From Patiria miniata (Eukaryota; Echinodermata; Asteroidea; Valvatida; Asterinidae): a DNA stretch of 64,000 nucleotides. The translations under genes were made by a program, and so were the position numbers. Positions 32,101 to 47,100 of this stretch are shown one piece after another. Within the stretch, counting starts at the first letter, position 1. Every line of letters begins with the position of its first letter. The notes under the pieces are model-generated. The model was not told the DNA's origin and ran no database searches. It saw nothing but the letters and a program-made list of their open reading frames with translations. The DNA is taken from assembly GCF_015706575.1 (NCBI RefSeq), contig NW_024037052.1, positions 1,054,001-1,118,000 of the forward strand, in the 5' to 3' direction.

Positions 32101-35100
32101 GCCGGTTTTCATCGAAGTTTTTGTTAAGTAACTGTAACCTTTTTTCCGTGTGACGTCTATCGGGGAGGGAAGGGGGGGGGTAAGGGGGAGGTGAAACTTG
32201 TGTCACCGGCGGTGGAAGCTACCCCTGCCTGGGTCTTTGGTCTGAAATTGGGATCATATCTCCAGCTTGGGATGGAGATATGTCCTCTTTGCAGGTCTTA
32301 GCCCCAGGACGACCGTTGTGAAAGTGTGTGTGGTGGGTTGCCGGCTGTTTTGTTGCGTTCTGTTCATGTCTGTCTGTTTCGTCTCCCTATTTGTCCGGGC
32401 CCACTGTGTTCACCCCTTGTTTCAGTTCCGTTCGTCTTCGTTGAATGTTCAAAGATGCAGAGTTTTGACATTTCACTAACACTTTTTGTTTCTTCCCAGT
32501 TTTCTCTTTTCTGTGTGTGCAGATTGAAGATGAAGGGCACAGAAGTAAGGTCGTCCAAGTGCAGCATTCATCTCCCACAGGTAAATGAGTAATGTTTCTC
32601 CTTGCAAAACGTCTCTGTTTTGATGCGCTTCCTTGCATTTGAATGGGCTTGCTGGATTTTAACGTGGAGGTAGACCTTGGGGTATATCTTTGGAGTTTGA
32701 GATGGCAAGTTGGACATACAGTACTTGTTGATAAAATGGAAATGTATTGGAGGTTTGATGACAGGACGTGATGTCAGAAAATTTGGATATTGAATTTACA
32801 ATGTATACTTGCTCTTTTTTTCTGCCACAGGGAGCTTTTGAATGCTGCGAAGAGAGAAGACGCCGGTTTTCATCGAAGTTTTTGTTAAGTAACTGTAACC
32901 TTTTTTCCGTGTGACGTCTATCGGGGAGGGAAGGGGGGGGGTAAGGGGGAGGTGAAACTTGTGTCACCGGCGGTGGAAGCTACCCCTGCCTGGGTCTTTG
33001 GTCTGAAATTGGGATCATATCTCCAGCTTGGGATGGAGATATGTCCTCTTTGCAGGTCTTAGCCCCAGGACGACCGTTGTGAAAGTGTGTGTGGTGGGTT
33101 GCCGGCTGTTTTGTTGCGTTCTGTTCATGTCTGTCTGTTTCGTCTCCCTATTTGTCCGGGCCCACTGTGTTCACCCCTTGTTTCAGTTCCGTTCGTCTTC
33201 GTTGAATGTTCAAAGATGCAGAGTTTTGACATTTCACTAACACTTTTTGTTTCTTCCCAGTTTTCTCTTTTCTGTGTGTGCAGATTGAAGATGAAGGGCA
33301 CAGAAGTAAGGTCGTCCAAGTGCAGCATTCATCTCCCACAGGTAAATGAGTAATGTTTCTCCTTGCAAAACGTCTCTGTTTTGATGCGCTTCCTTGCATT
33401 TGAATGGGCTTGCTGGATTTTAACGTGGAGGTAGACCTTGGGGTATATCTTTGGAGTTTGAGATGGCAAGTTGGACATACAGTACTTGTTGATAAAATGG
33501 AAATGTATTGGAGGTTTGATGACAGGACGTGATGTCAGAAAATTTGGATATTGAATTTACAATGTATACTTGCTCTTTTTTTCTGCCACAGGGAGCTTTT
33601 GAATGCTGCGAAGAGAGAAGACGCCGGTTTTCATCGAAGTTTTTGTTAAGTAACTGTAACCTTTTTTCCGTGTGACGTCTATCGGGGAGGGAAGGGGGGG
33701 GGGTAAGGGGGAGGTGAAACTTGTGTCACCGGCGGTGGAAGCTACCCCTGCCTGGGTCTTTGGTCTGAAATTGGGATCATATCTCCAGCTTGGGATGGAG
33801 ATATGTCCTCTTTGCAGGTCTTAGCCCCAGGACGACCGTTGTGAAAGTGTGTGTGGTGGGTTGCCGGCTGTTTTGTTGCGTTCTGTTCATGTCTGTCTGT
33901 TTCGTCTCCCTATTTGTCCGGGCCCACTGTGTTCACCCCTTGTTTCAGTTCCGTTCGTCTTCGTTGAATGTTCAAAGATGCAGAGTTTTGACATTTCACT
34001 AACACTTTTTGTTTCTTCCCAGTTTTCTCTTTTCTGTGTGTGCAGATTGAAGATGAAGGGCACAGAAGTAAGGTCGTCCAAGTGCAGCATTCATCTCCCA
34101 CAGGTAAATGAGTAATGTTTCTCCTTGCAAAACGTCTCTGTTTTGATGCGCTTCCTTGCATTTGAATGGGCTTGCTGGATTTTAACGTGGAGGTAGACCT
34201 TGGGGTATATCTTTGGAGTTTGAGATGGCAAGTTGGACATACAGTACTTGTTGATAAAATGGAAATGTATTGGAGGTTTGATGACAGGACGTGATGTCAG
34301 AAAATTTGGATATTGAATTTACAATGTATACTTGCTCTTTTTTTCTGCCACAGGGAGCTTTTGAATGCTGCGAAGAGAGAAGACGCCGGTTTTCATCGAA
34401 GTTTTTGTTAAGTAACTGTAACCTTTTTTCCGTGTGACGTCTATCGGGGAGGGAAGGGGGGGGGTAAGGGGGAGGTGAAACTTGTGTCACCGGCGGTGGA
34501 AGCTACCCCTGCCTGGGTCTTTGGTCTGAAATTGGGATCATATCTCCAGCTTGGGATGGAGATATGTCCTCTTTGCAGGTCTTAGCCCCAGGACGACCGT
34601 TGTGAAAGTGTGTGTGGTGGGTTGCCGGCTGTTTTGTTGCGTTCTGTTCATGTCTGTCTGTTTCGTCTCCCTATTTGTCCGGGCCCACTGTGTTCACCCC
34701 TTGTTTCAGTTCCGTTCGTCTTCGTTGAATGTTCAAAGATGCAGAGTTTTGACATTTCACTAACACTTTTTGTTTCTTCCCAGTTTTCTCTTTTCTGTGT
34801 GTGCAGATTGAAGATGAAGGGCACAGAAGTAAGGTCGTCCAAGTGCAGCATTCATCTCCCACAGGTAAATGAGTAATGTTTCTCCTTGCAAAACGTCTCT
34901 GTTTTGATGCGCTTCCTTGCATTTGAATGGGCTTGCTGGATTTTAACGTGGAGGTAGACCTTGGGGTATATCTTTGGAGTTTGAGATGGCAAGTTGGACA
35001 TACAGTACTTGTTGATAAAATGGAAATGTATTGGAGGTTTGATGACAGGACGTGATGTCAGAAAATTTGGATATTGAATTTACAATGTATACTTGCTCTT

Positions 35101-38100
35101 TTTTTCTGCCACAGGGAGCTTTTGAATGCTGCGAAGAGAGAAGACGCCGGTTTTCATCGAAGTTTTTGTTAAGTAACTGTAACCTTTTTTCCGTGTGACG
35201 TCTATCGGGGAGGGAAGGGGGGGGGGTAAGGGGGAGGTGAAACTTGTGTCACCGGCGGTGGAAGCTACCCCTGCCTGGGTCTTTGGTCTGAAATTGGGAT
35301 CATATCTCCAGCTTGGGATGGAGATATGTCCTCTTTGCAGGTCTTAGCCCCAGGACGACCGTTGTGAAAGTGTGTGTGGTGGGTTGCCGGCTGTTTTGTT
35401 GCGTTCTGTTCATGTCTGTCTGTTTCGTCTCCCTATTTGTCCGGGCCCACTGTGTTCACCCCTTGTTTCAGTTCCGTTCGTCTTCGTTGAATGTTCAAAG
35501 ATGCAGAGTTTTGACATTTCACTAACACTTTTTGTTTCTTCCCAGTTTTCTCTTTTCTGTGTGTGCAGATTGAAGATGAAGGGCACAGAAGTAAGGTCGT
35601 CCAAGTGCAGCATTCATCTCCCACAGGTAAATGAGTAATGTTTCTCCTTGCAAAACGTCTCTGTTTTGATGCGCTTCCTTGCATTTGAATGGGCTTGCTG
35701 GATTTTAACGTGGAGGTAGACCTTGGGGTATATCTTTGGAGTTTGAGATGGCAAGTTGGACATACAGTACTTGTTGATAAAATGGAAATGTATTGGAGGT
35801 TTGATGACAGGACGTGATGTCAGAAAATTGGATATTGAATTTACAATGTATACTTGCTCTTTTTTTCTGCCACAGGGAGCTTTTGAATGCTGCGAAGAGA
35901 GAAGACGCCGGTTTTCATCGAAGTTTTTGTTAAGTAACTGTAACCTTTTTTCCGTGTGACGTCTATCGGGGAGGGAGGGGGGGGGGTAAGGGGGAGGTGA
36001 AACTTGTGTCACCGGCGGTGGAAGCTACCCCTGCCTGGGTCTTTGGTCTGAAATTGGGATCATATCTCCAGCTTGGGATGGAGATATGTCCTCTTTGCAG
36101 GTCTTAGCCCCAGGACGACCGTTGTGAAAGTGTGTGTGGTGGGTTGCCGGCTGTTTTGTTGCGTTCTGTTCATGTCTGTCTGTTTCGTCTCCCTATTTGT
36201 CCGGGCCCACTGTGTTCACCCCTTGTTTCAGTTCCGTTCGTCTTCGTTGAATGTTCAAAGATGCAGAGTTTTGACATTTCACTAACACTTTTTGTTTCTT
36301 CCCAGTTTTCTCTTTTCTGTGTGTGCAGATTGAAGATGAAGGGCACAGAAGTAAGGTCGTCCAAGTGCAGCATTCATCTCCCACAGGTAAATGAGTAATG
36401 TTTCTCCTTGCAAAACGTCTCTGTTTTGATGCGCTTCCTTGCATTTGAATGGGCTTGCTGGATTTTAACGTGGAGGTAGACCTTGGGGTATATCTTTGGA
36501 GTTTGAGATGGCAAGTTGGACATACAGTACTTGTTGATAAAATGGAAATGTATTGGAGGTTTGATGACAGGACGTGATGTCAGAAAATTGGGATATTGAA
36601 TTTACAATGTATACTTGCTCTTTTTTTCTGCCACAGGGAGCTTTTGAATGCTGCGAAGAGAGAAGACGCCGGTTTTCATCGAAGTTTTTGTTAAGTAACT
36701 GTAACCTTTTTTCCGTGTGACGTCTATCGGGGAGGGAAGGGGGGGGGTAAGGGGGAGGTGAAACTTGTGTCACCGGCGGTGGAAGCTACCCCTGCCTGGG
36801 TCTTTGGTCTGAAATTGGGATCATATCTCCAGCTTGGGATGGAGATATGTCCTCTTTGCAGGTCTTAGCCCCAGGACGACCGTTGTGAAAGTGTGTGTGG
36901 TGGGTTGCCGGCTGTTTTGTTGCGTTCTGTTCATGTCTGTCTGTTTCGTCTCCCTATTTGTCCGGGCCCACTGTGTTCACCCCTTGTTTCAGTTCCGTTC
37001 GTCTTCGTTGAATGTTCAAAGATGCAGAGTTTTGACATTTCACTAACACTTTTTGTTTCTTCCCAGTTTTCTCTTTTCTGTGTGTGCAGATTGAAGATGA
37101 AGGGCACAGAAGTAAGGTCGTCCAAGTGCAGCATTCATCTCCCACAGGTAAATGAGTAATGTTTCTCCTTGCAAAACGTCTCTGTTTTGATGCGCTTCCT
37201 TGCATTTGAATGGGCTTGCTGGATTTTAACGTGGAGGTAGACCTTGGGGTATATCTTTGGAGTTTGAGATGGCAAGTTGGACATACAGTACTTGTTGATA
37301 AAATGGAAATGTATTGGAGGTTTGATGACAGGACGTGATGTCAGAAAATTGGGATATTGAATTTACAATGTATACTTGCTCTTTTTTTCTGCCACAGGGA
37401 GCTTTTGAATGCTGCGAAGAGAGAAGACGCCGGTTTTCATCGAAGTTTTTGTTAAGTAACTGTAACCTTTTTTCCGTGTGACGTCTATCGGGGAGGGAAG
37501 GGGGGGGGTAAGGGGGAGGTGAAACTTGTGTCACCGGCGGTGGAAGCTACCCCTGCCTGGGTCTTTGGTCTGAAATTGGGATCATATCTCCAGCTTGGGA
37601 TGGAGATATGTCCTCTTTGCAGGTCTTAGCCCCAGGACGACCGTTGTGAAAGTGTGTGTGGTGGGTTGCCGGCTGTTTTGTTGCGTTCTGTTCATGTCTG
37701 TCTGTTTCGTCTCCCTATTTGTCCGGGCCCACTGTGTTCACCCCTTGTTTCAGTTCCGTTCGTCTTCGTTGAATGTTCAAAGATGCAGAGTTTTGACATT
37801 TCACTAACACTTTTTGTTTCTTCCCAGTTTTCTCTTTTCTGTGTGTGCAGATTGAAGATGAAGGGCACAGAAGTAAGGTCGTCCAAGTGCAGCATTCATC
37901 TCCCACAGGTAAATGAGTAATGTTTCTCCTTGCAAAACGTCTCTGTTTTGATGCGCTTCCTTGCATTTGAATGGGCTTGCTGGATTTTAACGTGGAGGTA
38001 GACCTTGGGGTATATCTTTGGAGTTTGAGATGGCAAGTTGGACATACAGTACTTGTTGATAAAATGGAAATGTATTGGAGGTTTGATGACAGGACGTGAT

Positions 38101-41100
38101 GTCAGAAAATTGGGATATTGAATTTACAATGTATACTTGCTCTTTTTTTCTGCCACAGGGAGCTTTTGAATGCTGCGAAGAGAGAAGACGCCGGTTTTCA
38201 TCGAAGTTTTTGTTAAGTAACTGTAACCTTTTTTCCGTGTGACGTCTATCGGGGAGGGAAGGGGGGGGGGTAAGGGGGAGGTGAAACTTGTGTCACCGGC
38301 GGTGGAAGCTACCCCTGCCTGGGTCTTTGGTCTGAAATTGGGATCATATCTCCAGCTTGGGATGGAGATATGTCCTCTTTGCAGGTCTTAGCCCCAGGAC
38401 GACCGTTGTGAAAGTGTGTGTGGTGGGTTGCCGGCTGTTTTGTTGCGTTCTGTTCATGTCTGTCTGTTTCGTCTCCCTATTTGTCCGGGCCCACTGTGTT
38501 CACCCCTTGTTTCAGTTCCGTTCGTCTTCGTTGAATGTTCAAAGATGCAGAGTTTTGACATTTCACTAACACTTTTTGTTTCTTCCCAGTTTTCTCTTTT
38601 CTGTGTGTGCAGATTGAAGATGAAGGGCACAGAAGTAAGGTCGTCCAAGTGCAGCATTCATCTCCCACAGGTAAATGAGTAATGTTTCTCCTTGCAAAAC
38701 GTCTCTGTTTTGATGCGCTTCCTTGCATTTGAATGGGCTTGCTGGATTTTAACGTGGAGGTAGACCTTGGGGTATATCTTTGGAGTTTGAGATGGCAAGT
38801 TGGACATACAGTACTTGTTGATAAAATGGAAATGTATTGGAGGTTTGATGACAGGACGTGATGTCAGAAAATTTGGATATTGAATTTACAATGTATACTT
38901 GCTCTTTTTTTCTGCCACAGGGAGCTTTTGAATGCTGCGAAGAGAGAAGACGCCGGTTTTCATCGAAGTTTTTGTTAAGTAACTGTAACCTTTTTTCCGT
39001 GTGACGTCTATCGGGGAGGGAAGGGGGGGGGTAAGGGGGAGGTGAAACTTGTGTCACCGGCGGTGGAAGCTACCCCTGCCTGGGTCTTTGGTCTGAAATT
39101 GGGATCATATCTCCAGCTTGGGATGGAGATATGTCCTCTTTGCAGGTCTTAGCCCCAGGACGACCGTTGTGAAAGTGTGTGTGGTGGGTTGCCGGCTGTT
39201 TTGTTGCGTTCTGTTCATGTCTGTCTGTTTCGTCTCCCTATTTGTCCGGGCCCACTGTGTTCACCCCTTGTTTCAGTTCCGTTCGTCTTCGTTGAATGTT
39301 CAAAGATGCAGAGTTTTGACATTTCACTAACACTTTTTGTTTCTTCCCAGTTTTCTCTTTTCTGTGTGTGCAGATTGAAGATGAAGGGCACAGAAGTAAG
39401 GTCGTCCAAGTGCAGCATTCATCTCCCACAGGTAAATGAGTAATGTTTCTCCTTGCAAAACGTCTCTGTTTTGATGCGCTTCCTTGCATTTGAATGGGCT
39501 TGCTGGATTTTAACGTGGAGGTAGACCTTGGGGTATATCTTTGGAGTTTGAGATGGCAAGTTGGACATACAGTACTTGTTGATAAAATGGAAATGTATTG
39601 GAGGTTTGATGACAGGACGTGATGTCAGAAAATTGGGATATTGAATTTACAATGTATACTTGCTCTTTTTTTCTGCCACAGGGAGCTTTTGAATGCTGCG
39701 AAGAGAGAAGACGCCGGTTTTCATCGAAGTTTTTGTTAAGTAACTGTAACCTTTTTTCCGTGTGACGTCTATCGGGGAGGGAAGGGGGGGGGGTAAGGGG
39801 GAGGTGAAACTTGTGTCACCGGCGGTGGAAGCTACCCCTGCCTGGGTCTTTGGTCTGAAATTGGGATCATATCTCCAGCTTGGGATGGAGATATGTCCTC
39901 TTTGCAGGTCTTAGCCCCAGGACGACCGTTGTGAAAGTGTGTGTGGTGGGTTGCCGGCTGTTTTGTTGCGTTCTGTTCATGTCTGTCTGTTTCGTCTCCC
40001 TATTTGTCCGGGCCCACTGTGTTCACCCCTTGTTTCAGTTCCGTTCGTCTTCGTTGAATGTTCAAAGATGCAGAGTTTTGACATTTCACTAACACTTTTT
40101 GTTTCTTCCCAGTTTTCTCTTTTCTGTGTGTGCAGATTGAAGATGAAGGGCACAGAAGTAAGGTCGTCCAAGTGCAGCATTCATCTCCCACAGGTAAATG
40201 AGTAATGTTTCTCCTTGCAAAACGTCTCTGTTTTGATGCGCTTCCTTGCATTTGAATGGGCTTGCTGGATTTTAACGTGGAGGTAGACCTTGGGGTATAT
40301 CTTTGGAGTTTGAGATGGCAAGTTGGACATACAGTACTTGTTGATAAAATGGAAATGTATTGGAGGTTTGATGACAGGACGTGATGTCAGAAAATTGGGA
40401 TATTGAATTTACAATGTATACTTGCTCTTTTTTTCTGCCACAGGGAGCTTTTGAATGCTGCGAAGAGAGAAGACGCCGGTTTTCATCGAAGTTTTTGTTA
40501 AGTAACTGTAACCTTTTTTCCGTGTGACGTCTATCGGGGAGGGAAGGGGGGGGGGTAAGGGGGAGGTGAAACTTGTGTCACCGGCGGTGGAAGCTACCCC
40601 TGCCTGGGTCTTTGGTCTGAAATTGGGATCATATCTCCAGCTTGGGATGGAGATATGTCCTCTTTGCAGGTCTTAGCCCCAGGACGACCGTTGTGAAAGT
40701 GTGTGTGGTGGGTTGCCGGCTGTTTTGTTGCGTTCTGTTCATGTCTGTCTGTTTCGTCTCCCTATTTGTCCGGGCCCACTGTGTTCACCCCTTGTTTCAG
40801 TTCCGTTCGTCTTCGTTGAATGTTCAAAGATGCAGAGTTTTGACATTTCACTAACACTTTTTGTTTCTTCCCAGTTTTCTCTTTTCTGTGTGTGCAGATT
40901 GAAGATGAAGGGCACAGAAGTAAGGTCGTCCAAGTGCAGCATTCATCTCCCACAGGTAAATGAGTAATGTTTCTCCTTGCAAAACGTCTCTGTTTTGATG
41001 CGCTTCCTTGCATTTGAATGGGCTTGCTGGATTTTAACGTGGAGGTAGACCTTGGGGTATATCTTTGGAGTTTGAGATGGCAAGTTGGACATACAGTACT

Positions 41101-44100
41101 TGTTGATAAAATGGAAATGTATTGGAGGTTTGATGACAGGACGTGATGTCAGAAAATTGGGATATTGAATTTACAATGTATACTTGCTCTTTTTTTCTGC
41201 CACAGGGAGCTTTTGAATGCTGCGAAGAGAGAAGACGCCGGTTTTCATCGAAGTTTTTGTTAAGTAACTGTAACCTTTTTTCCGTGTGACGTCTATCGGG
41301 GAGGGAAGGGGGGGGGTAAGGGGGAGGTGAAACTTGTGTCACCGGCGGTGGAAGCTACCCCTGCCTGGGTCTTTGGTCTGAAATTGGGATCATATCTCCA
41401 GCTTGGGATGGAGATATGTCCTCTTTGCAGGTCTTAGCCCCAGGACGACCGTTGTGAAAGTGTGTGTGGTGGGTTGCCGGCTGTTTTGTTGCGTTCTGTT
41501 CATGTCTGTCTGTTTCGTCTCCCTATTTGTCCGGGCCCACTGTGTTCACCCCTTGTTTCAGTTCCGTTCGTCTTCGTTGAATGTTCAAAGATGCAGAGTT
41601 TTGACATTTCACTAACACTTTTTGTTTCTTCCCAGTTTTCTCTTTTCTGTGTGTGCAGATTGAAGATGAAGGGCACAGAAGTAAGGTCGTCCAAGTGCAG
41701 CATTCATCTCCCACAGGTAAATGAGTAATGTTTCTCCTTGCAAAACGTCTCTGTTTTGATGCGCTTCCTTGCATTTGAATGGGCTTGCTGGATTTTAACG
41801 TGGAGGTAGACCTTGGGGTATATCTTTGGAGTTTGAGATGGCAAGTTGGACATACAGTACTTGTTGATAAAATGGAAATGTATTGGAGGTTTGATGACAG
41901 GACGTGATGTCAGAAAATTGGGATATTGAATTTACAATGTATACTTGCTCTTTTTTTCTGCCACAGGGAGCTTTTGAATGCTGCGAAGAGAGAAGACGCC
42001 GGTTTTCATCGAAGTTTTTGTTAAGTAACTGTAACCTTTTTTCCGTGTGACGTCTATCGGGGAGGGAAGGGGGGGGGTAAGGGGGAGGTGAAACTTGTGT
42101 CACCGGCGGTGGAAGCTACCCCTGCCTGGGTCTTTGGTCTGAAATTGGGATCATATCTCCAGCTTGGGATGGAGATATGTCCTCTTTGCAGGTCTTAGCC
42201 CCAGGACGACCGTTGTGAAAGTGTGTGTGGTGGGTTGCCGGCTGTTTTGTTGCGTTCTGTTCATGTCTGTCTGTTTCGTCTCCCTATTTGTCCGGGCCCA
42301 CTGTGTTCACCCCTTGTTTCAGTTCCGTTCGTCTTCGTTGAATGTTCAAAGATGCAGAGTTTTGACATTTCACTAACACTTTTTGTTTCTTCCCAGTTTT
42401 CTCTTTTCTGTGTGTGCAGATTGAAGATGAAGGGCACAGAAGTAAGGTCGTCCAAGTGCAGCATTCATCTCCCACAGGTAAATGAGTAATGTTTCTCCTT
42501 GCAAAACGTCTCTGTTTTGATGCGCTTCCTTGCATTTGAATGGGCTTGCTGGATTTTAACGTGGAGGTAGACCTTGGGGTATATCTTTGGAGTTTGAGAT
42601 GGCAAGTTGGACATACAGTACTTGTTGATAAAATGGAAATGTATTGGAGGTTTGATGACAGGACGTGATGTCAGAAAATTGGGATATTGAATTTACAATG
42701 TATACTTGCTCTTTTTTTCTGCCACAGGGAGCTTTTGAATGCTGCGAAGAGAGAAGACGCCGGTTTTCATCGAAGTTTTTGTTAAGTAACTGTAACCTTT
42801 TTTCCGTGTGACGTCTATCGGGGAGGGAAGGGGGGGGGTAAGGGGGAGGTGAAACTTGTGTCACCGGCGGTGGAAGCTACCCCTGCCTGGGTCTTTGGTC
42901 TGAAATTGGGATCATATCTCCAGCTTGGGATGGAGATATGTCCTCTTTGCAGGTCTTAGCCCCAGGACGACCGTTGTGAAAGTGTGTGTGGTGGGTTGCC
43001 GGCTGTTTTGTTGCGTTCTGTTCATGTCTGTCTGTTTCGTCTCCCTATTTGTCCGGGCCCACTGTGTTCACCCCTTGTTTCAGTTCCGTTCGTCTTCGTT
43101 GAATGTTCAAAGATGCAGAGTTTTGACATTTCACTAACACTTTTTGTTTCTTCCCAGTTTTCTCTTTTCTGTGTGTGCAGATTGAAGATGAAGGGCACAG
43201 AAGTAAGGTCGTCCAAGTGCAGCATTCATCTCCCACAGGTAAATGAGTAATGTTTCTCCTTGCAAAACGTCTCTGTTTTGATGCGCTTCCTTGCATTTGA
43301 ATGGGCTTGCTGGATTTTAACGTGGAGGTAGACCTTGGGGTATATCTTTGGAGTTTGAGATGGCAAGTTGGACATACAGTACTTGTTGATAAAATGGAAA
43401 TGTATTGGAGGTTTGATGACAGGACGTGATGTCAGAAAATTTGGATATTGAATTTACAATGTATACTTGCTCTTTTTTTCTGCCACAGGGAGCTTTTGAA
43501 TGCTGCGAAGAGAGAAGACGCCGGTTTTCATCGAAGTTTTTGTTAAGTAACTGTAACCTTTTTTCCGTGTGACGTCTATCGGGGAGGGAAGGGGGGGGGG
43601 TAAGGGGGAGGTGAAACTTGTGTCACCGGCGGTGGAAGCTACCCCTGCCTGGGTCTTTGGTCTGAAATTGGGATCATATCTCCAGCTTGGGATGGAGATA
43701 TGTCCTCTTTGCAGGTCTTAGCCCCAGGACGACCGTTGTGAAAGTGTGTGTGGTGGGTTGCCGGCTGTTTTGTTGCGTTCTGTTCATGTCTGTCTGTTTC
43801 GTCTCCCTATTTGTCCGGGCCCACTGTGTTCACCCCTTGTTTCAGTTCCGTTCGTCTTCGTTGAATGTTCAAAGATGCAGAGTTTTGACATTTCACTAAC
43901 ACTTTTTGTTTCTTCCCAGTTTTCTCTTTTCTGTGTGTGCAGATTGAAGATGAAGGGCACAGAAGTAAGGTCGTCCAAGTGCAGCATTCATCTCCCACAG
44001 GTAAATGAGTAATGTTTCTCCTTGCAAAACGTCTCTGTTTTGATGCGCTTCCTTGCATTTGAATGGGCTTGCTGGATTTTAACGTGGAGGTAGACCTTGG

Positions 44101-47100
44101 GGTATATCTTTGGAGTTTGAGATGGCAAGTTGGACATACAGTACTTGTTGATAAAATGGAAATGTATTGGAGGTTTGATGACAGGACGTGATGTCAGAAA
44201 ATTTGGATATTGAATTTACAATGTATACTTGCTCTTTTTTTCTGCCACAGGGAGCTTTTGAATGCTGCGAAGAGAGAAGACGCCGGTTTTCATCGAAGTT
44301 TTTGTTAAGTAACTGTAACCTTTTTTCCGTGTGACGTCTATCGGGGAGGGAAGGGGGGGGGTAAGGGGGAGGTGAAACTTGTGTCACCGGCGGTGGAAGC
44401 TACCCCTGCCTGGGTCTTTGGTCTGAAATTGGGATCATATCTCCAGCTTGGGATGGAGATATGTCCTCTTTGCAGGTCTTAGCCCCAGGACGACCGTTGT
44501 GAAAGTGTGTGTGGTGGGTTGCCGGCTGTTTTGTTGCGTTCTGTTCATGTCTGTCTGTTTCGTCTCCCTATTTGTCCGGGCCCACTGTGTTCACCCCTTG
44601 TTTCAGTTCCGTTCGTCTTCGTTGAATGTTCAAAGATGCAGAGTTTTGACATTTCACTAACACTTTTTGTTTCTTCCCAGTTTTCTCTTTTCTGTGTGTG
44701 CAGATTGAAGATGAAGGGCACAGAAGTAAGGTCGTCCAAGTGCAGCATTCATCTCCCACAGGTAAATGAGTAATGTTTCTCCTTGCAAAACGTCTCTGTT
44801 TTGATGCGCTTCCTTGCATTTGAATGGGCTTGCTGGATTTTAACGTGGAGGTAGACCTTGGGGTATATCTTTGGAGTTTGAGATGGCAAGTTGGACATAC
44901 AGTACTTGTTGATAAAATGGAAATGTATTGGAGGTTTGATGACAGGACGTGATGTCAGAAAATTGGGATATTGAATTTACAATGTATACTTGCTCTTTTT
45001 TTCTGCCACAGGGAGCTTTTGAATGCTGCGAAGAGAGAAGACGCCGGTTTTCATCGAAGTTTTTGTTAAGTAACTGTAACCTTTTTTCCGTGTGACGTCT
45101 ATCGGGGAGGGAAGGGGGGGGGTAAGGGGGAGGTGAAACTTGTGTCACCGGCGGTGGAAGCTACCCCTGCCTGGGTCTTTGGTCTGAAATTGGGATCATA
45201 TCTCCAGCTTGGGATGGAGATATGTCCTCTTTGCAGGTCTTAGCCCCAGGACGACCGTTGTGAAAGTGTGTGTGGTGGGTTGCCGGCTGTTTTGTTGCGT
45301 TCTGTTCATGTCTGTCTGTTTCGTCTCCCTATTTGTCCGGGCCCACTGTGTTCACCCCTTGTTTCAGTTCCGTTCGTCTTCGTTGAATGTTCAAAGATGC
45401 AGAGTTTTGACATTTCACTAACACTTTTTGTTTCTTCCCAGTTTTCTCTTTTCTGTGTGTGCAGATTGAAGATGAAGGGCACAGAAGTAAGGTCGTCCAA
45501 GTGCAGCATTCATCTCCCACAGGTAAATGAGTAATGTTTCTCCTTGCAAAACGTCTCTGTTTTGATGCGCTTCCTTGCATTTGAATGGGCTTGCTGGATT
45601 TTAACGTGGAGGTAGACCTTGGGGTATATCTTTGGAGTTTGAGATGGCAAGTTGGACATACAGTACTTGTTGATAAAATGGAAATGTATTGGAGGTTTGA
45701 TGACAGGACGTGATGTCAGAAAATTGGGATATTGAATTTACAATGTATACTTGCTCTTTTTTTCTGCCACAGGGAGCTTTTGAATGCTGCGAAGAGAGAA
45801 GACGCCGGTTTTCATCGAAGTTTTTGTTAAGTAACTGTAACCTTTTTTCCGTGTGACGTCTATCGGGGAGGGAAGGGGGGGGGGTAAGGGGGAGGTGAAA
45901 CTTGTGTCACCGGCGGTGGAAGCTACCCCTGCCTGGGTCTTTGGTCTGAAATTGGGATCATATCTCCAGCTTGGGATGGAGATATGTCCTCTTTGCAGGT
46001 CTTAGCCCCAGGACGACCGTTGTGAAAGTGTGTGTGGTGGGTTGCCGGCTGTTTTGTTGCGTTCTGTTCATGTCTGTCTGTTTCGTCTCCCTATTTGTCC
46101 GGGCCCACTGTGTTCACCCCTTGTTTCAGTTCCGTTCGTCTTCGTTGAATGTTCAAAGATGCAGAGTTTTGACATTTCACTAACACTTTTTGTTTCTTCC
46201 CAGTTTTCTCTTTTCTGTGTGTGCAGATTGAAGATGAAGGGCACAGAAGTAAGGTCGTCCAAGTGCAGCATTCATCTCCCACAGGTAAATGAGTAATGTT
46301 TCTCCTTGCAAAACGTCTCTGTTTTGATGCGCTTCCTTGCATTTGAATGGGCTTGCTGGATTTTAACGTGGAGGTAGACCTTGGGGTATATCTTTGGAGT
46401 TTGAGATGGCAAGTTGGACATACAGTACTTGTTGATAAAATGGAAATGTATTGGAGGTTTGATGACAGGACGTGATGTCAGAAAATTGGGATATTGAATT
46501 TACAATGTATACTTGCTCTTTTTTTCTGCCACAGGGAGCTTTTGAATGCTGCGAAGAGAGAAGACGCCGGTTTTCATCGAAGTTTTTGTTAAGTAACTGT
46601 AACCTTTTTTCCGTGTGACGTCTATCGGGGAGGGAAGGGGGGGGGTAAGGGGGAGGTGAAACTTGTGTCACCGGCGGTGGAAGCTACCCCTGCCTGGGTC
46701 TTTGGTCTGAAATTGGGATCATATCTCCAGCTTGGGATGGAGATATGTCCTCTTTGCAGGTCTTAGCCCCAGGACGACCGTTGTGAAAGTGTGTGTGGTG
46801 GGTTGCCGGCTGTTTTGTTGCGTTCTGTTCATGTCTGTCTGTTTCGTCTCCCTATTTGTCCGGGCCCACTGTGTTCACCCCTTGTTTCAGTTCCGTTCGT
46901 CTTCGTTGAATGTTCAAAGATGCAGAGTTTTGACATTTCACTAACACTTTTTGTTTCTTCCCAGTTTTCTCTTTTCTGTGTGTGCAGATTGAAGATGAAG
47001 GGCACAGAAGTAAGGTCGTCCAAGTGCAGCATTCATCTCCCACAGGTAAATGAGTAATGTTTCTCCTTGCAAAACGTCTCTGTTTTGATGCGCTTCCTTG